Assembly: GCF_001411555.2 (NCBI RefSeq)
Contig: NC_049901.1
Coordinates: 6,892,681 to 6,956,680 of the forward strand
DNA from: Juglans regia
Taxonomy: Eukaryota; Streptophyta; Magnoliopsida; Fagales; Juglandaceae
Reading direction: 5' to 3'
Length of the DNA: 64,000 bases
The translations under genes and the position numbers were made by a program. Shown piece after piece: positions 1 through 11,700 of the stretch. The notes under the pieces were generated by a model that was not told the origin of the DNA, did no database searches, and was given only the letters and a program-made list of their open reading frames with translations. Every line of letters starts with the position of its first letter. Positions within the stretch are counted from its first letter, which is position 1.

Positions 1-104
1 TTGATATAATTTTTTTTTAATTTTTCTGAAAAGAAAAAATTAGATGGTAAGACAGTGCAAGTTGTACTGTAATAATTGAAATATATCTATCTCTATTATA
101 TAAG

Positions 105-2062
105 AGCCTATCTCAAATGAACAGGAATGAACAGTGGTTTTCTTGTTTTTCCGTGTGACATCCGTGTAGCACATACTGCTTTTTATATTTTGTGTTCGTA
201 AATGTCTTTTTATTACTTTAATATCTTTTTGCAGAGGAAAAGACCTTTAAAAAACTTTTTCTTTCGTGGGATCAGTGAATAGCTTTGAGAATGGTGATGT
301 TCTGCATTTACTGACATTTTATACTGATACAAGCATTTACTGACACATGAATATAAATAATTATTCAGATGTTCTGCATTAACTGACATTTATTCACTTA
401 GTTGTACTTTTTTAAAAAGCAGTCTTTTTGCTTGTGTCAGCGGGAGAAAGAAATTACTTGTGTCAGTAGGTGATTCAATATAGATAATTATTAAATAATT
501 AAAAATGATAAAACTTGTACGTTCTGATCCACCAATATCCAACAAAGACTACTCCCAACAAAGACTACTCCGGCCTGTTGCAGACATATGGCTCCTATTA
601 TATATCGATATATATATATAATGACAGGAAATAATTTCAACAATCTTTCACAGAAGTTTCCTTATTAAATATTGTACAAGAGAGAGAATCTGTAATGAAT
701 TAATGTGTTTAATTAATAACTTGTAAAGAATTCTATACTTTGCCTTTGAATTTCCAGAATATCGACCTTTGATTCGATTCTCCAATTGCATTCATAATTA
801 AATGCATGAAAATGTAGGAATTATGTACCCTTTTACTCATACTGTTGAATCTTTCAAATGAATTAAAAAGTCAGAGCATGTTATTCACCAAAAAAGGGAG
901 ATCAAAGCGATCTATATATGTGCCAAAACCAAAAGGTTCAAAAATAAAAAGCATACATGCATGAAATAGACTGTGTCTCGAAAAGTAGAGTCTATTTTGC
1001 CCTAATTTGTTCTGATCTCTCTCTCACATGATAATACAGCAGCTTCTGCATTTACTGACATTTTATACTGATACAAGCATTTCCTGACACATGAATATAG
1101 ATAATTATTCAGATATTCTGCATTTACTGACATTTATTCACTCAGTTGTATTTTTTTAAAAAGCAGTCTTTTTGCTTGTGTCAGCAGAAAGAAATTGCTT
1201 GTGTAAGCAGGAGAAAGAAATTGCTTGTGTCAGTAGGTTGATTGCTTGTGTCAGTAGGTTGATTCAACACATGAATATAAATAATATAACGATTTACATA
1301 TTTAAATGATTAAAAATAATAAAACTTGTACGTTCTCATCCACCAATATCCAACAAAGACTACTCCGGCCTGTTGCAGACTTATGGCTCCTATTATATAT
1401 CGATATATATATATATAATGACAGGAAATAATTTCAGCAATCTTTCACAGAAGTTTCCTTATTAAATATTGTACAAGAGAGAGAATCTGTAATGAATTAA
1501 TGTGTTTAATTAATAACTTGTAAAGAATTCTATATAGAGTATGTAACACACACACACATTTATATATCATGTGTCTCACAACATTGATCTTGAGCTAGCT
1601 GATCATAAGGTTTTCTGCCATATATATACATTTTCTTTATCTCAAGCTAGCTAGGGTTTATATTAAACCTTTTTAACCTAGAGTTCTAATAAAGCCACAC
1701 ACACAGCTTTATTAGAAAATCATAGCAGCTAAGTTTCCACAAAAGGTTTCTAATAAACCTTTTTTCTCTATATAAAGCCACACACACGGCTTTATTAGAA
1801 AATCATAGCAGCTAAGTTTCCACAAAAGGTTTCTAATAAACCTTTTTTCTCTATATATAAGGTTTTCTGCCATATATATACATTTTCTTTATCTCAAGCT
1901 AGCTAGGGTTTATATTAAAGCCCTCGACCAAATCCCCAGCTGATCATATTCATGACAAAAAAGATGGAAGATAATATATATATAAATGAAAAATTCTATT
2001 TATCAGAGCCTATCTCAAATGTACAGAAATCAACAGTATTTTTCTTGTTTTTCCGTGTGATT
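105..2062. repeat. Cluster of local direct duplications
   Basis: Several segments occur twice here. The largest pair is about 300-737 and 1044-1534; both copies run from a TTCTGCATTTACTGACATTT start to a TAAAGAATTCTATA end and share a TATATATCGATATATATA core. The left copy has a small internal duplication (AACAAAGACTACTCC twice near 541-571); the right copy has extra CTTGTGTCAG repeats near 1180-1260. A shorter pair (about 105-165 and 2005-2062) shares CCTATCTCAAATG and TTTTTCTTGTTTTTCCGTGTGA. No coding frame of substance is present. This looks like segmental duplication of non-coding DNA, possibly transposon-derived. Confidence 0.75.
1607..1919. repeat. Nested 61-bp and 83-bp repeats
   Basis: A 61-bp block that starts AAGGTTTTCTGCCATATA occurs at 1607-1667 and again at 1859-1919. 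Between the copies lies an 83-bp tandem repeat with two units (1691-1773 and 1774-1856), each starting AAAGCCACACACAC. The arrangement A-B-B-A suggests two successive duplication events. No coding content is seen. Confidence 0.75.
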
Positions 2063-2742
2063 TTATGTCTGATTTTGTTGGAAGATTTTCTTTTTATCTC
2101 TGATTTGATGTCTGATTTGATTGGTTTTACAACTTTTACTTACTTTACAGCAGTCTGATGGGTGATATGATGGGTGATATGGGTGATAGATAAGAGGTCA
2201 GAGGACGCCTAGAAAGAGAAGGAACATACTTTAAAAGATGATGTTGTGTTCATCTTTAGGAGAGTTCTTATTTTCATAGTGTTCTTTGTTTGGTTTCAGA
2301 TATTGTTCCTCATTACAGGTAATTTTCTGAAAAATCCTGTATTTTTTACTTCTTCTCTAATACTCCATTTTTTCTTTTACGTACTGATCATCTTTTCAGC
2401 TTCTTTACCCTCTCTTCTCTTATCCTCTATTTTTTTCCTTTTACTGATTTTTAATATTTACTGCTGATTTTTACTGATGATTTCTTCTACTGATGAGTTC
2501 TTTTCAGCTTCTTTCCCAGCTCTTCTAAGGTGTTCTTACCAGCAGATTTCAAAAACTAAAATTTTCTGGTGTTTGATCATTGTAAGTGCATGATTGTTTA
2601 GTGTAATATTTTCTGTTAGTTATTTAGAGTAAATATTTTTTTACTTTCATGTTTGATACTGTGTTTCTAGCTTCGTTAGTCTTGTGTCAACCTAATCTCA
2701 AATTATTTGTTTTGTTTACATAAAGACCACCATTTTATCAAA
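2063..2742. other. AT-rich stretch without a recognisable gene
   Basis: T-rich sequence with short open frames of low complexity (Phe/Leu-rich). I see no domain, RNA gene or transposon end in it. Confidence 0.5.
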
Positions 2743-4490
2743 CATATGATGTTTCTAATGGCAATCCCCAACCAGAAGTGTGGGCAAACCCAGCATAAGA
2801 TCCAAATATCAATTCCAATACTTGAAAGTTCAAAAAACAGAACAAGCACCTATGTAAACGAGATACTTTATTCAAGCACAAATGACTATATATCAAAAAT
2901 TCAAAAATTCAAAATACATCCAAAGTCATGCACAGAGTTTTCATATATAGAAAACAAAACAAAATAAACATACAACCACGTTTTGTGATACCCAGCAAAC
3001 ACTTACATCAGAATAGACCTTAACTTGAGTGTCTAGCTTTGATCTCTAATTTTGCAAATCCTAATTAGCTCAAAAAATTAAAAATAAAATTTAATATAAT
3101 TAAAATAATAAATTAAAAACAACAAATAGAGAATATTGGCTGCAGAGAATATTGGGAACACAGATAATAGAAACAACAAATAGAAATGCCCGAGAACAAA
3201 GGAAATTAGAAAAATGCAATTTCTGTAAATACAGAAACAAGAACAATTACAAAAATTGTTCATTAGAGAACATTCCACCTAGATTTAAAAAAGAAAACAA
3301 ATCAACCCCTCCGAAAAAAATACATATGATGTTTCTATTGGCAATCCCCAACCAGAAGTGTGGGCAAACCCAGCATAAGATCCAAATATCAATTCCAATA
3401 CTTGAAAGTTCAAAAAACAGAACAAGCACCCATGTAAACGAGATACTTTATTCAAGCACAAATGACTATATATCAAAAATTCAAAAAATAAAAATACATC
3501 CAAAGTCATGCACAGAGTTTTCATATATAGAAAACAAAACAAAATAAACATACAACCACGTTTTGTGATACCCAACAAACACTTACATCAGAATAGACCT
3601 TAACTTGAGTGTCTAGCTTTGATCTCTAATTTTGCAAATCCTAATTAGCTCAAAAAATTAAAAATAAAATTTAATATAATTAAAATAATAAATTAAAAAC
3701 AACAAATAGAGAATATTGGCTGCAGAGAATATTGGGAACACAGATAATAGAAACAACAAATAGAAATGCCCGAGAACAAAGGAAATTAGAAAAATGCAAT
3801 TTCTGTAAATACAAAAACAAGAACAATTACAAAAATTGTTCATTAGAGAACATCCCACCCAGATTTAAAAAAGAAAACAAATCAACCCCTCCGAAAAAAA
3901 TACATAGGATGTTTCTAATGGCAATCCCCAACCAGAAGTGTGGGCAAACCCAGCATAAGATCCAAATATCAATTCCAATACTTGACAGTTCAAAAAACAG
4001 AACAAGCACCCATGTAAACGAGATACTTTATTCAAGTACAAATGACTATATATCAAAAATTCAAAAAATAAAAATACATCCAAAGTCATGCACAGAGTTT
4101 TCATATATAGAAAACAAAACAAAATAAACATACAACCACGTTTTGTGATACCCAGCAAACACTTACATCAGAATAGACCTTAACTTGAGTGTCTAGCTTT
4201 GATCTCTAATTTTGCAAATCCTAATTAGCTCAAAAAATTAAAAATAAAATTTAATATAATTAAAATAATAAATTAAAAACAACAAATAGAGAATATTGGC
4301 TGCAGAGAATATTGGGAACACAGATAATAGAAACAACAAATAGAAATGCCCGAGAACAAAGGAAATTAGAAAAATGCAATTTCTGTAAATACAGAAACAA
4401 GAACAATTACAAAAATTGTTCATTAGAGAACATTCCACCCAGATTTAAAAAAGAAAACAAATCAACCCCCTCTGAAAAAAATACTTCCGA
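2743..4490. repeat. 580-bp tandem repeat, three copies
   Basis: The unit starts ACATATGATGTTTCTAATGG at 2743 and recurs at about 3323 and 3903, an exact 580-bp period. Copies differ by only a few substitutions, so the expansion is recent. The third copy breaks off near 4490, where the text changes to TCTGAAAAAAATACTTCCGA and then SINE-like sequence. Open frames that repeat in each copy (for example plus strand 3152-3547 and 3732-4127) follow from the tandem structure and resemble no protein I know. It is not a CRISPR array: the units are long and have no spacers. It may be a young minisatellite or a tandemly duplicated transposon piece. Confidence 0.9.
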
Positions 4491-4494
4491 AAAA

Positions 4495-4640
4495 AATGTA
4501 TTTGTTCATCAACCCAACGATGTTGACCTCCCACTTAAATCACAGTTTGATCCTTGGGAAAATGGAACCTGTGACATGGGTGGGGCTCATGGGCACAAGT
4601 TCACCCATACCACTTGGGCTACCCACGGGTGGGTGTCACA
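4495..4640 (-). mobile_element. tRNA-derived SINE fragment (probable)
   Basis: On the minus strand, GTAGCCCAAGTGGT (4609-4622) fits the RNA polymerase III A box, and GGTTCCATTTTCCCAAGG (4552-4569) is a degenerate B box about 40 bp downstream, the normal spacing for a tRNA-like SINE head. The G/C-rich linker (GGGTGAACTTGTGCCCATGA) is typical of plant SINE heads. The 3' body and tail are not resolved and merge into the 580-bp array boundary. I saw no target-site duplication. It could also be a tRNA-like relic of another element. Confidence 0.5.
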
Positions 4641-5051
<411 letters not shown>

Positions 5052-5117
5052 CTAAGCAGAGAAAGAATAAGAGACCCACATATCGATAACACAACAATAA
5101 AAAAAACAACTTTCACC

Positions 5118-5164
5118 AAAAAACCCGGGTATAACCCGGGTTCCGGGTTATACCCGGGTTTTTT
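5118..5164. repeat. Perfect 22-bp-arm inverted repeat (CCCGGG-rich hairpin)
   Basis: Arms at 5118-5139 and 5143-5164 are exact reverse complements around a 3-nt loop (GTT). The core is CCCGGGTATAACCCGG, flanked by A and T runs. It is strikingly GC-rich within AT-rich DNA. Read as RNA on either strand it makes a very stable hairpin. It may be a foldback-element remnant or the end of a MITE; it lies in the gap between the RPL18a exon and the ERD6-like exons. Confidence 0.9.
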
Positions 5165-5814
5165 TTTTTTTAACACTAAAAGCCTATATTTATTTAAATT
5201 TCAGACCATCATTATTTTTTTATATAAAAGCCTTTATTTTATTAAAAACAATTCTAAGAAGTCAAATTGGAAAGCATAATATTTGTGTTCTAAATACTAA
5301 ATGCATAAATTCATATGCATCACAATGCAATCCACTACAATGACTACATATTACATTATTCATTATTTATACATTACATTACAAAAAACAAAATTACAAT
5401 ATATGAATTACAAAATCAATGGCATGTCCATCAATGATTTAATCTCCACACCAAATAGCAAACTTCAAGTAATTGGACTGAAAGAGATCCTGAAAAAAAT
5501 AAAAAGTTTTGAACAAGGATTATATATATATATTTTATAAGTAAACAAGGATTATATATACAAGGATTCAGACAAATTCCACTTACTAAATTAAAGATTA
5601 TGATGAGAACAAAATCAGCTTTGCTCGATGCTTCTATACAAAGATATATATATATATATATTACTCCATGCTTAAGAAATTGTTAATAAACTTTATATAT
5701 TAAAACCAAAAGTCAAAGAAATATGTAGACAATCAAAGTTGAGGGGAAGCACATGAAGTGGTAGGAGATCCAGATATCCCTAGACAGCCACTTCTCTTAG
5801 CAAAATTAATAAAC
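5165..5814. other. No gene seen; AT microsatellites
   Basis: AT-rich sequence with short (TA)n runs near 5521-5535 and 5646-5661. If the ERD6-like fragment were a gene, this would hold its downstream exons, but none is recognisable. Confidence 0.4.
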
Positions 5815-6250
5815 AAGAACATAGGAGAAAACTCCAACTCCATATCCTGTGAATAACCTTCCCATGTCAAGGGGAAAAGCACCCTACATTAAAGTCATAC
5901 CAAAAAAACCATAATAGCAAGAAGTTTAAGCAATATGAGAAGATTTAATCTCTTACACCAAGAATTGAAATGTGCAAACAATGCAAGAGAAATATACAAC
6001 AAGCCATCCTGCAATGCAGAAACCAGCTGACATCCTCATTGCCTGCTTCCATTAAAACTCCAAAAGGTTAAAATACATGGTTTAGTAAGAATAGAGATGA
6101 CCAACGTTGAGCACTACCAAATCACAGTTTTAAATTCAACATACCCCTTTTCGACCAATGAAGTCTGCAATCCTACCACTTGTGACAGCACCAAGCATTG
6201 CACCAATCGTTAATATGGAGCCAAACATGAAATTGTTGCTTAACTCTCTA
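5815..6250 (-). pseudogene. ERD6-like sugar transporter fragment (three exons)
   Basis: Three minus-strand exons match the N-terminal half of ERD6-like monosaccharide transporters (MFS, tonoplast sugar porters in known members). Exon a, about 6145-6245, reads [20 protein letters not shown] then DFIGRKG and ends at a good GT (6143-6144). Exon b, 6042 down to about 5984, reads AMRMSAGFCIAGWLVVYFS, but the expected Gln and donor site are lost. Exon c, 5883 down to about 5815, reads GAFPLDMGRLFTGYGVGVFS then YVLVY and a stop where the family continues PVFIAEIAP. The sequence before FGS does not match the family's first exon. The rest of the 12-helix protein is absent, so this is a truncated, non-functional copy. 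The conserved GR-x-x-D-x-x-GR[KR] loop motif is visible in exon a. Confidence 0.8.
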
Positions 6251-8342
6251 AAGTCTTTGCTTTTCCTAAAAATATTTTGGAACCCAAAGGCCCCAATTTT
6301 TTTTTCCAAACTCCACCCGGAAACACAACTAATTTAAAAAAAAAATCTAGAAAAATCAAAGATACATCATCCCAAAAACCATTTCTTCCAAATAATAACA
6401 AATCTTCATTATATATATATGTTATCTATAATAGATCTAAACAAATCTAAAGAGATCTAAACAAATCTTCCAAATAATAATAACCCACGACTCTAGCATT
6501 TTGCAGCTAAATAGATCTAAACAGATACTCCTCAAACATTCAAACATACTCAAAAAAAATAAAAAACCCAAAATCAAGAAACAGAGAACAAAACAGAGGG
6601 AAGGAAAAAAAACATACCCAAACGGAAATCCGTTCTAATCTCTTGGATCCCAAGGTCGAGTAGTTCCATCGTTCGGCATCGCAGATAGCAAAGAGAGAGA
6701 TAGAGCAGATGAGAGAGTGAGTAAAAACTGGGGCTAGGGCATCGCAGATGCAGGTGCAGGCGTAGAGCAGAGCGAAAGAGAGCAGATGAGAGAAATGAAT
6801 CGGGGGGAGGGAGGCGCAGGACATCGCACTTCGCAGAGGAGAGAGAGAGAGGGAGAGAGAGAGAGAGCAGATGAGAGTTAGGGTGTGATTCGCAGGGGGA
6901 AGGGGGGTGCGGTAGGGCATCACAGTAGTTTACGATGGTTTGAGGGTTGCGTCTGGCGGCGCTGCTGTTGTGGGTGGCTACGTTGGTGGCTGGAGGAGAC
7001 GCACAGCGTCGCTAGCGGCTACCGAGAGTGAGAGAGAGTAGGTTGGATTGAGAAAGAGCCAGAGAGAGTGGGTCGGGAAGAAGCTTCGAGAGAATGGGAA
7101 CCAAATAAATATCAGATTGACACATAAAGCCAAGTTCAACGGTGAAGATTTAAAATTCTAAAATTATTCATATATATATATATTATTATGTAGGAGAGAG
7201 AGAAGATATATGGGAAATCGTGAAGTGACAGCTGCAACTGACATATCACGTTTCTCTTAACTTTTTGGACCTTTTTCTTCACCTCTATTTTTTTTTAAAA
7301 TATTATTATTGTTTGAATAAGTTTAAAAGTAAAAAAAAAATAAAAAATAAAAAAAATCTGTTGAACCACCACAAAATCGACGCGTCAGCTCGGTCAAGGT
7401 GACCATCTTTTCAATTACTCTCTTGATCATCTTTTAGAGATAGAGGCAATTCGATATTTATTTACCGGTGTTAAAACGGAAATTTATGAAAATAATAATT
7501 ATATTTAAAGGTTTTCATATAGCTTAAATGCATATTCATATTTTGGTTAGATATGAGTAAAATATTTTACATTAGATTAGTCAAACTACTGAACCTAAAC
7601 TTATGAGTTACAGAATGTGCAAGTTCCATGCATTTTTGGAAAAAAAGTTAGAGTTCATTATTATAAAAATAATTTTTTATGTGAGTCTCAAATTTATCCA
7701 ATTTTTTTAAATGAAATATTATGCGAAATTTACACGTCTTAAGACTATTTCTACATGCATCACTCATCTAACATCCGTCTTTTAAAAATGTAAACATAAT
7801 AATATTACTCTTATGACATGACTAACTGTTCAATTAGAAAGCATATCCGATACTTTTAGCTCGGATTGCAGGCCTACTACATATGTCATCTCAAAATCAA
7901 CTAACGAAACGAACACAACTTAGTGAAAATATGAAAATAAAAAAATACAATAATACAACAAAAAAAATCATAACATTTTTGCTAATATTATAATTTTCTT
8001 TCTAATAATAGGTTTTACACATCCAAAAATTAGATGAAAAAAATTGCAAGAAAATGAAAAAATGCGAGTAAAACCTTTAGATCCAAATACAGATCAAAAA
8101 ATGAATAATAAAAATACACAAACAGCACTTCGAAGACCAATGAAAAAATATATCGCATCTAAATCCTAATTCATATGCAAAAATGAACAATGAAAATACA
8201 ACAAAATGAAAATATATCCCAAATCCAAATGGAAATACAAAACGAATAAAGATACCAAAAAACCTTCAAATCCAGATCGAAATGCAAAAATGGACATGAA
8301 AAATACAACAAGGTGGGAAAAAACCTTCAAAGACCATCGATG

Positions 8343-8377
<35 letters not shown>

Positions 8378-8449
8378 TGTGTATACAATGCAATCAAAAC
8401 TTACAATGTCTTTTGGGTCTAAACAGGAATTATCCTCCTTATCAAGAGA
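6251..8449. other. GA-rich block, microsatellites, no intact gene
   Basis: 6655-7085 is GC- and GA-rich (runs of GAGAGA near 6835-6870 and 7025-7075) and resembles a gene's 5' region; it would lie upstream of the ERD6-like fragment on the minus strand. The minus-strand open frame at 6540-6923 is a Ser/Leu product of the GA repeats and is not supported. 7100-8340 is AT-rich with no gene seen. A (GT)n microsatellite runs 8345-8374, just before the Helitron's left end. Confidence 0.45.
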
Positions 8450-8748
8450 TCTAAATATATAAAAGACTCTCCACTGTTCATTTCAAGACCTGTAAGTCCC
8501 TTTATATATATATATATATATATTATATGTCACTAATGTGGAGACGTTTATTTCGCATTAAGTAGTTATTAATTATTCATTTAGTTTGGGTTGTGTGGAA
8601 CAGTATTATCCAACGTTTAGAAGAATTGTTTGCTTCGTTAACATAATGAGAAGCGGTAAGATTGTGTTAATGAGTTATGTAGCATTTGTTTTCAAATAGT
8701 AATATTAGTTTTATAAAAGTTAAGCTTTGAAACTATTTTTTGAAGATC

Positions 8749-11700
8749 ATGGAAAACAACCGGCGAAGAAAATCTCGTATAAAGATTTACCCGAAGAGAA
8801 AAAAGAAGAACTCCGTACAAAACAGAGAGAAAGATATGCTAAAAAAAAAGCATCTAGAAGCAATTCCATCCAATTAAAAGATTCAGCTTCATTTGGGGGT
8901 GATCAAATGACTATGTCAATTGATGAACCTTCAAATAATGATGTCCAACATATAAACATCATTCAGGATTTCACTGTTCTACAAAAAGTGTCAAAGAGAC
9001 AACGAATTTTCCGCGCTGGTGTTGATATCGATGAATTGGTTTCGTCTCATGAAGTATGTGTTCCTCCTGGTGTTAATGTCTGTATAGTTGATTCAGAGGC
9101 AACTTCATCATTAAACAATGTGGCGAATCGTTCTGATTGTCCGAGTGATTCTATGGATTTCCTGACACGTCAATCAGGAAACACAAACATAGATGAAACG
9201 ACCGTCTCTAATCAGTTTTTGATTCAACAGGTTTTCTTGAAATTATTTTTTCATATTTCTTATTCAATCAATCTTATATTCTTTTTTATTGAAATTTGAG
9301 AACATCCTATTCAAATAGGCTCCATGTGTTGTTCGGGAAGAGTCAAGTTTTGAAACAAGTATACCATCATCTCGTAGGGGTAAGAAACAAGTATAATTAT
9401 ATTATTCGTTCTTATTCCATTGTCAACTCTTGACACTCTTCCAGCAGTGTCCTTAGCCAGATCATTCAAACAATTCGATGGGTTTACGCCTATTGTCTTC
9501 TGTTCATTTTTAAACTCAATAGGTAGGGGACATCGTCGCTTTGTTGGACGTAGACAACTATTGCAAGTTGTGCCATCTGAATCATATTCCTTGCCGTATG
9601 TGCCTTGTTGCAGACATTGTAAAGCAAAACGATTCTATCATGAAACAAATGGATTTTGCTGTGCAGATGGGACAATTTCTTTGGCCACAAATGATGTCCC
9701 TGATCAGCTTTATGATCTTTTTACCTCCGATGCAAATGAAGCGGCGCATTTTAAGACCTATGTTCGGACTTATAATAACAAGTTCGCGTTTACATCTTTT
9801 GGAGTTAAATTCGATAGAGATCTTTGCAGACGAAATAAAGGGATTTATACCTTCCGAACTCAGGGACAGATCTATCACTATATCGATGATTTAGTCCCTT
9901 TAAATGGTCGTCCTTCTTCTCTCCAATTGTATTTCTATGATACTGAGCACGAATTAGAAAATCGTATTTCTGATTCAGACAGAATGAACCCATCAATTAT
10001 AGCTCAACTCATCGATATTCTTCGCATAAATCCATATTCTGTGTTTTTCCGATCTCTTGGTGATTTGCCAAATTTGGAAAATCAAGTAATCCATATAAGA
10101 TCAGATGCTGGCCTAGATCAGCGTGTGTTCAATGCCCCGACATCTTCACAAGTTGCAGCGATATGGGTTGAAAATGAAGATGCAGATCAGTTGGGAGGAC
10201 GGGACATTTGTGTCTTTGGTCATTCTGGTGGAAGTCATATAGTTCAGTATTATTTTGGCTGCTATGATCCACTTCAGTATCCGCTATTATTTCCTTTTGG
10301 GGATACTGGTTGGCACCAAGGCATTAAAAGGATCAATAGAGGAAGCACAGTAATATGTAATGAAACAACCCGATCAATAGATCCTCACCAATCAATGTCA
10401 GCAGAAGAATTACTTACAAGAGAACAACGAGGTTAGAGTATAATCTTAATCTTTCCATTTTGTACTTAGAGCATTAGCATTGGTCTATACATATGCATAT
10501 GCAAAATCGCCTCTTTTCCATATCCACTTTGTCATTCAAGCAAAATTCTCACATTGGTTTATGCATATTTGACACAAAATAATAATAAATTATTATTATT
10601 TTATTATTATTATTGTTTTGCTAAAATCAATTTTTTTATATATATTTTGCAATTAGCATCCACTACATACATTTGACATTAATAATATAAATTCAATAAT
10701 AAAAAATATAGTTTTTTTTATATATTATATTAAAAATATAATAAAATGAAAAAAATATATATAATATATTATAATAATAAAATGAATGTGCAAGTGAAGA
10801 TTTGTTGTGTTGTTGAAAAAGGGAGAAAATGAAATGATTGTGAGAGAGAGAGTGGGAGGAGAGATAAATAATGATTACAATAATATTTGTAGGGTGAATA
10901 GTGGTTATCCAAATTTGGATAAGCGCTGTTCATAGGTAGCTAAATATTTGGATATGCATAAGCCAATGTGGAGGATTTTATGGTCATATTATGCAAATAT
11001 GACTTTGCATATGTATATGCATAGACCAATGCTAATGCTCAGTTTGTACACGTCCAATTTTGTAATATTGCATTCCCCTTCAACTTTTGTAGCATTAAAC
11101 AGAAAAATGAAGGATCCAATTGTTTCGTGTCGTGAGTATTATTGCTACAAATTACAAATCAGAGAAAATTTCAGATCAATTTTGTTGCAGTCTGGTCGTC
11201 TATTGCAACAATTCGTTGTTGATATGTATGTTAAGATCGAGACATCAAGATTAGACTATTTCCGTAGCAAACAACAACATATTCGATCTGAGTTATATCA
11301 AGGTATTGTTGATACCATTACACTAGGGGAAACTAACGCTTCTAATGTTGGAAAACGGATTATTCTGCCTTCGTCATTTATTGGGGGTCCAAGAGACATG
11401 CGAAAAAGATATATGGAAGCAATGGCTTTAGTTCAGCGTTATGGTAAACCAGACATTTTTTTAACAATGACATGCAATCCAAATTGGCAAGAAATTTCAA
11501 ATGAATTACGCCTACATGAGGAGAGTCAAAATCGGCCTGATTTAGTTGCTCGGGTCTTTCGTGCGAAATTAGAAGAATTAAAGGATCGATTATTCAAGCA
11601 ACAGATATTTGGAAAAGTTTCAGCATATGTCTATGTTATTGAGCACCAAAAAAGAGGCCTTCCACATGCTCATTTTCTAATTATATTACAAAGAGATTGG

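Noticed and set aside
3078..4438. Repeated open frames on both strands (60-134 residues) in each 580-bp unit
   Set aside because: They repeat only because the DNA is tandemly duplicated, have low-complexity composition and match no family I know.
2743..4490. CRISPR-like periodic array
   Set aside because: Units are 580 bp with no spacers, and the sequence is a plant nuclear genome.
6540..6923. 127-residue minus-strand frame rich in Ser and Leu
   Set aside because: Produced by GA/CT repeats; no conserved motif and no splice context.
10948..11092. First 48 codons of the long RepHel frame
   Set aside because: This is the right end of a MITE and the rest of an intron; the true exon begins at 11093 after TTTTGTAG.
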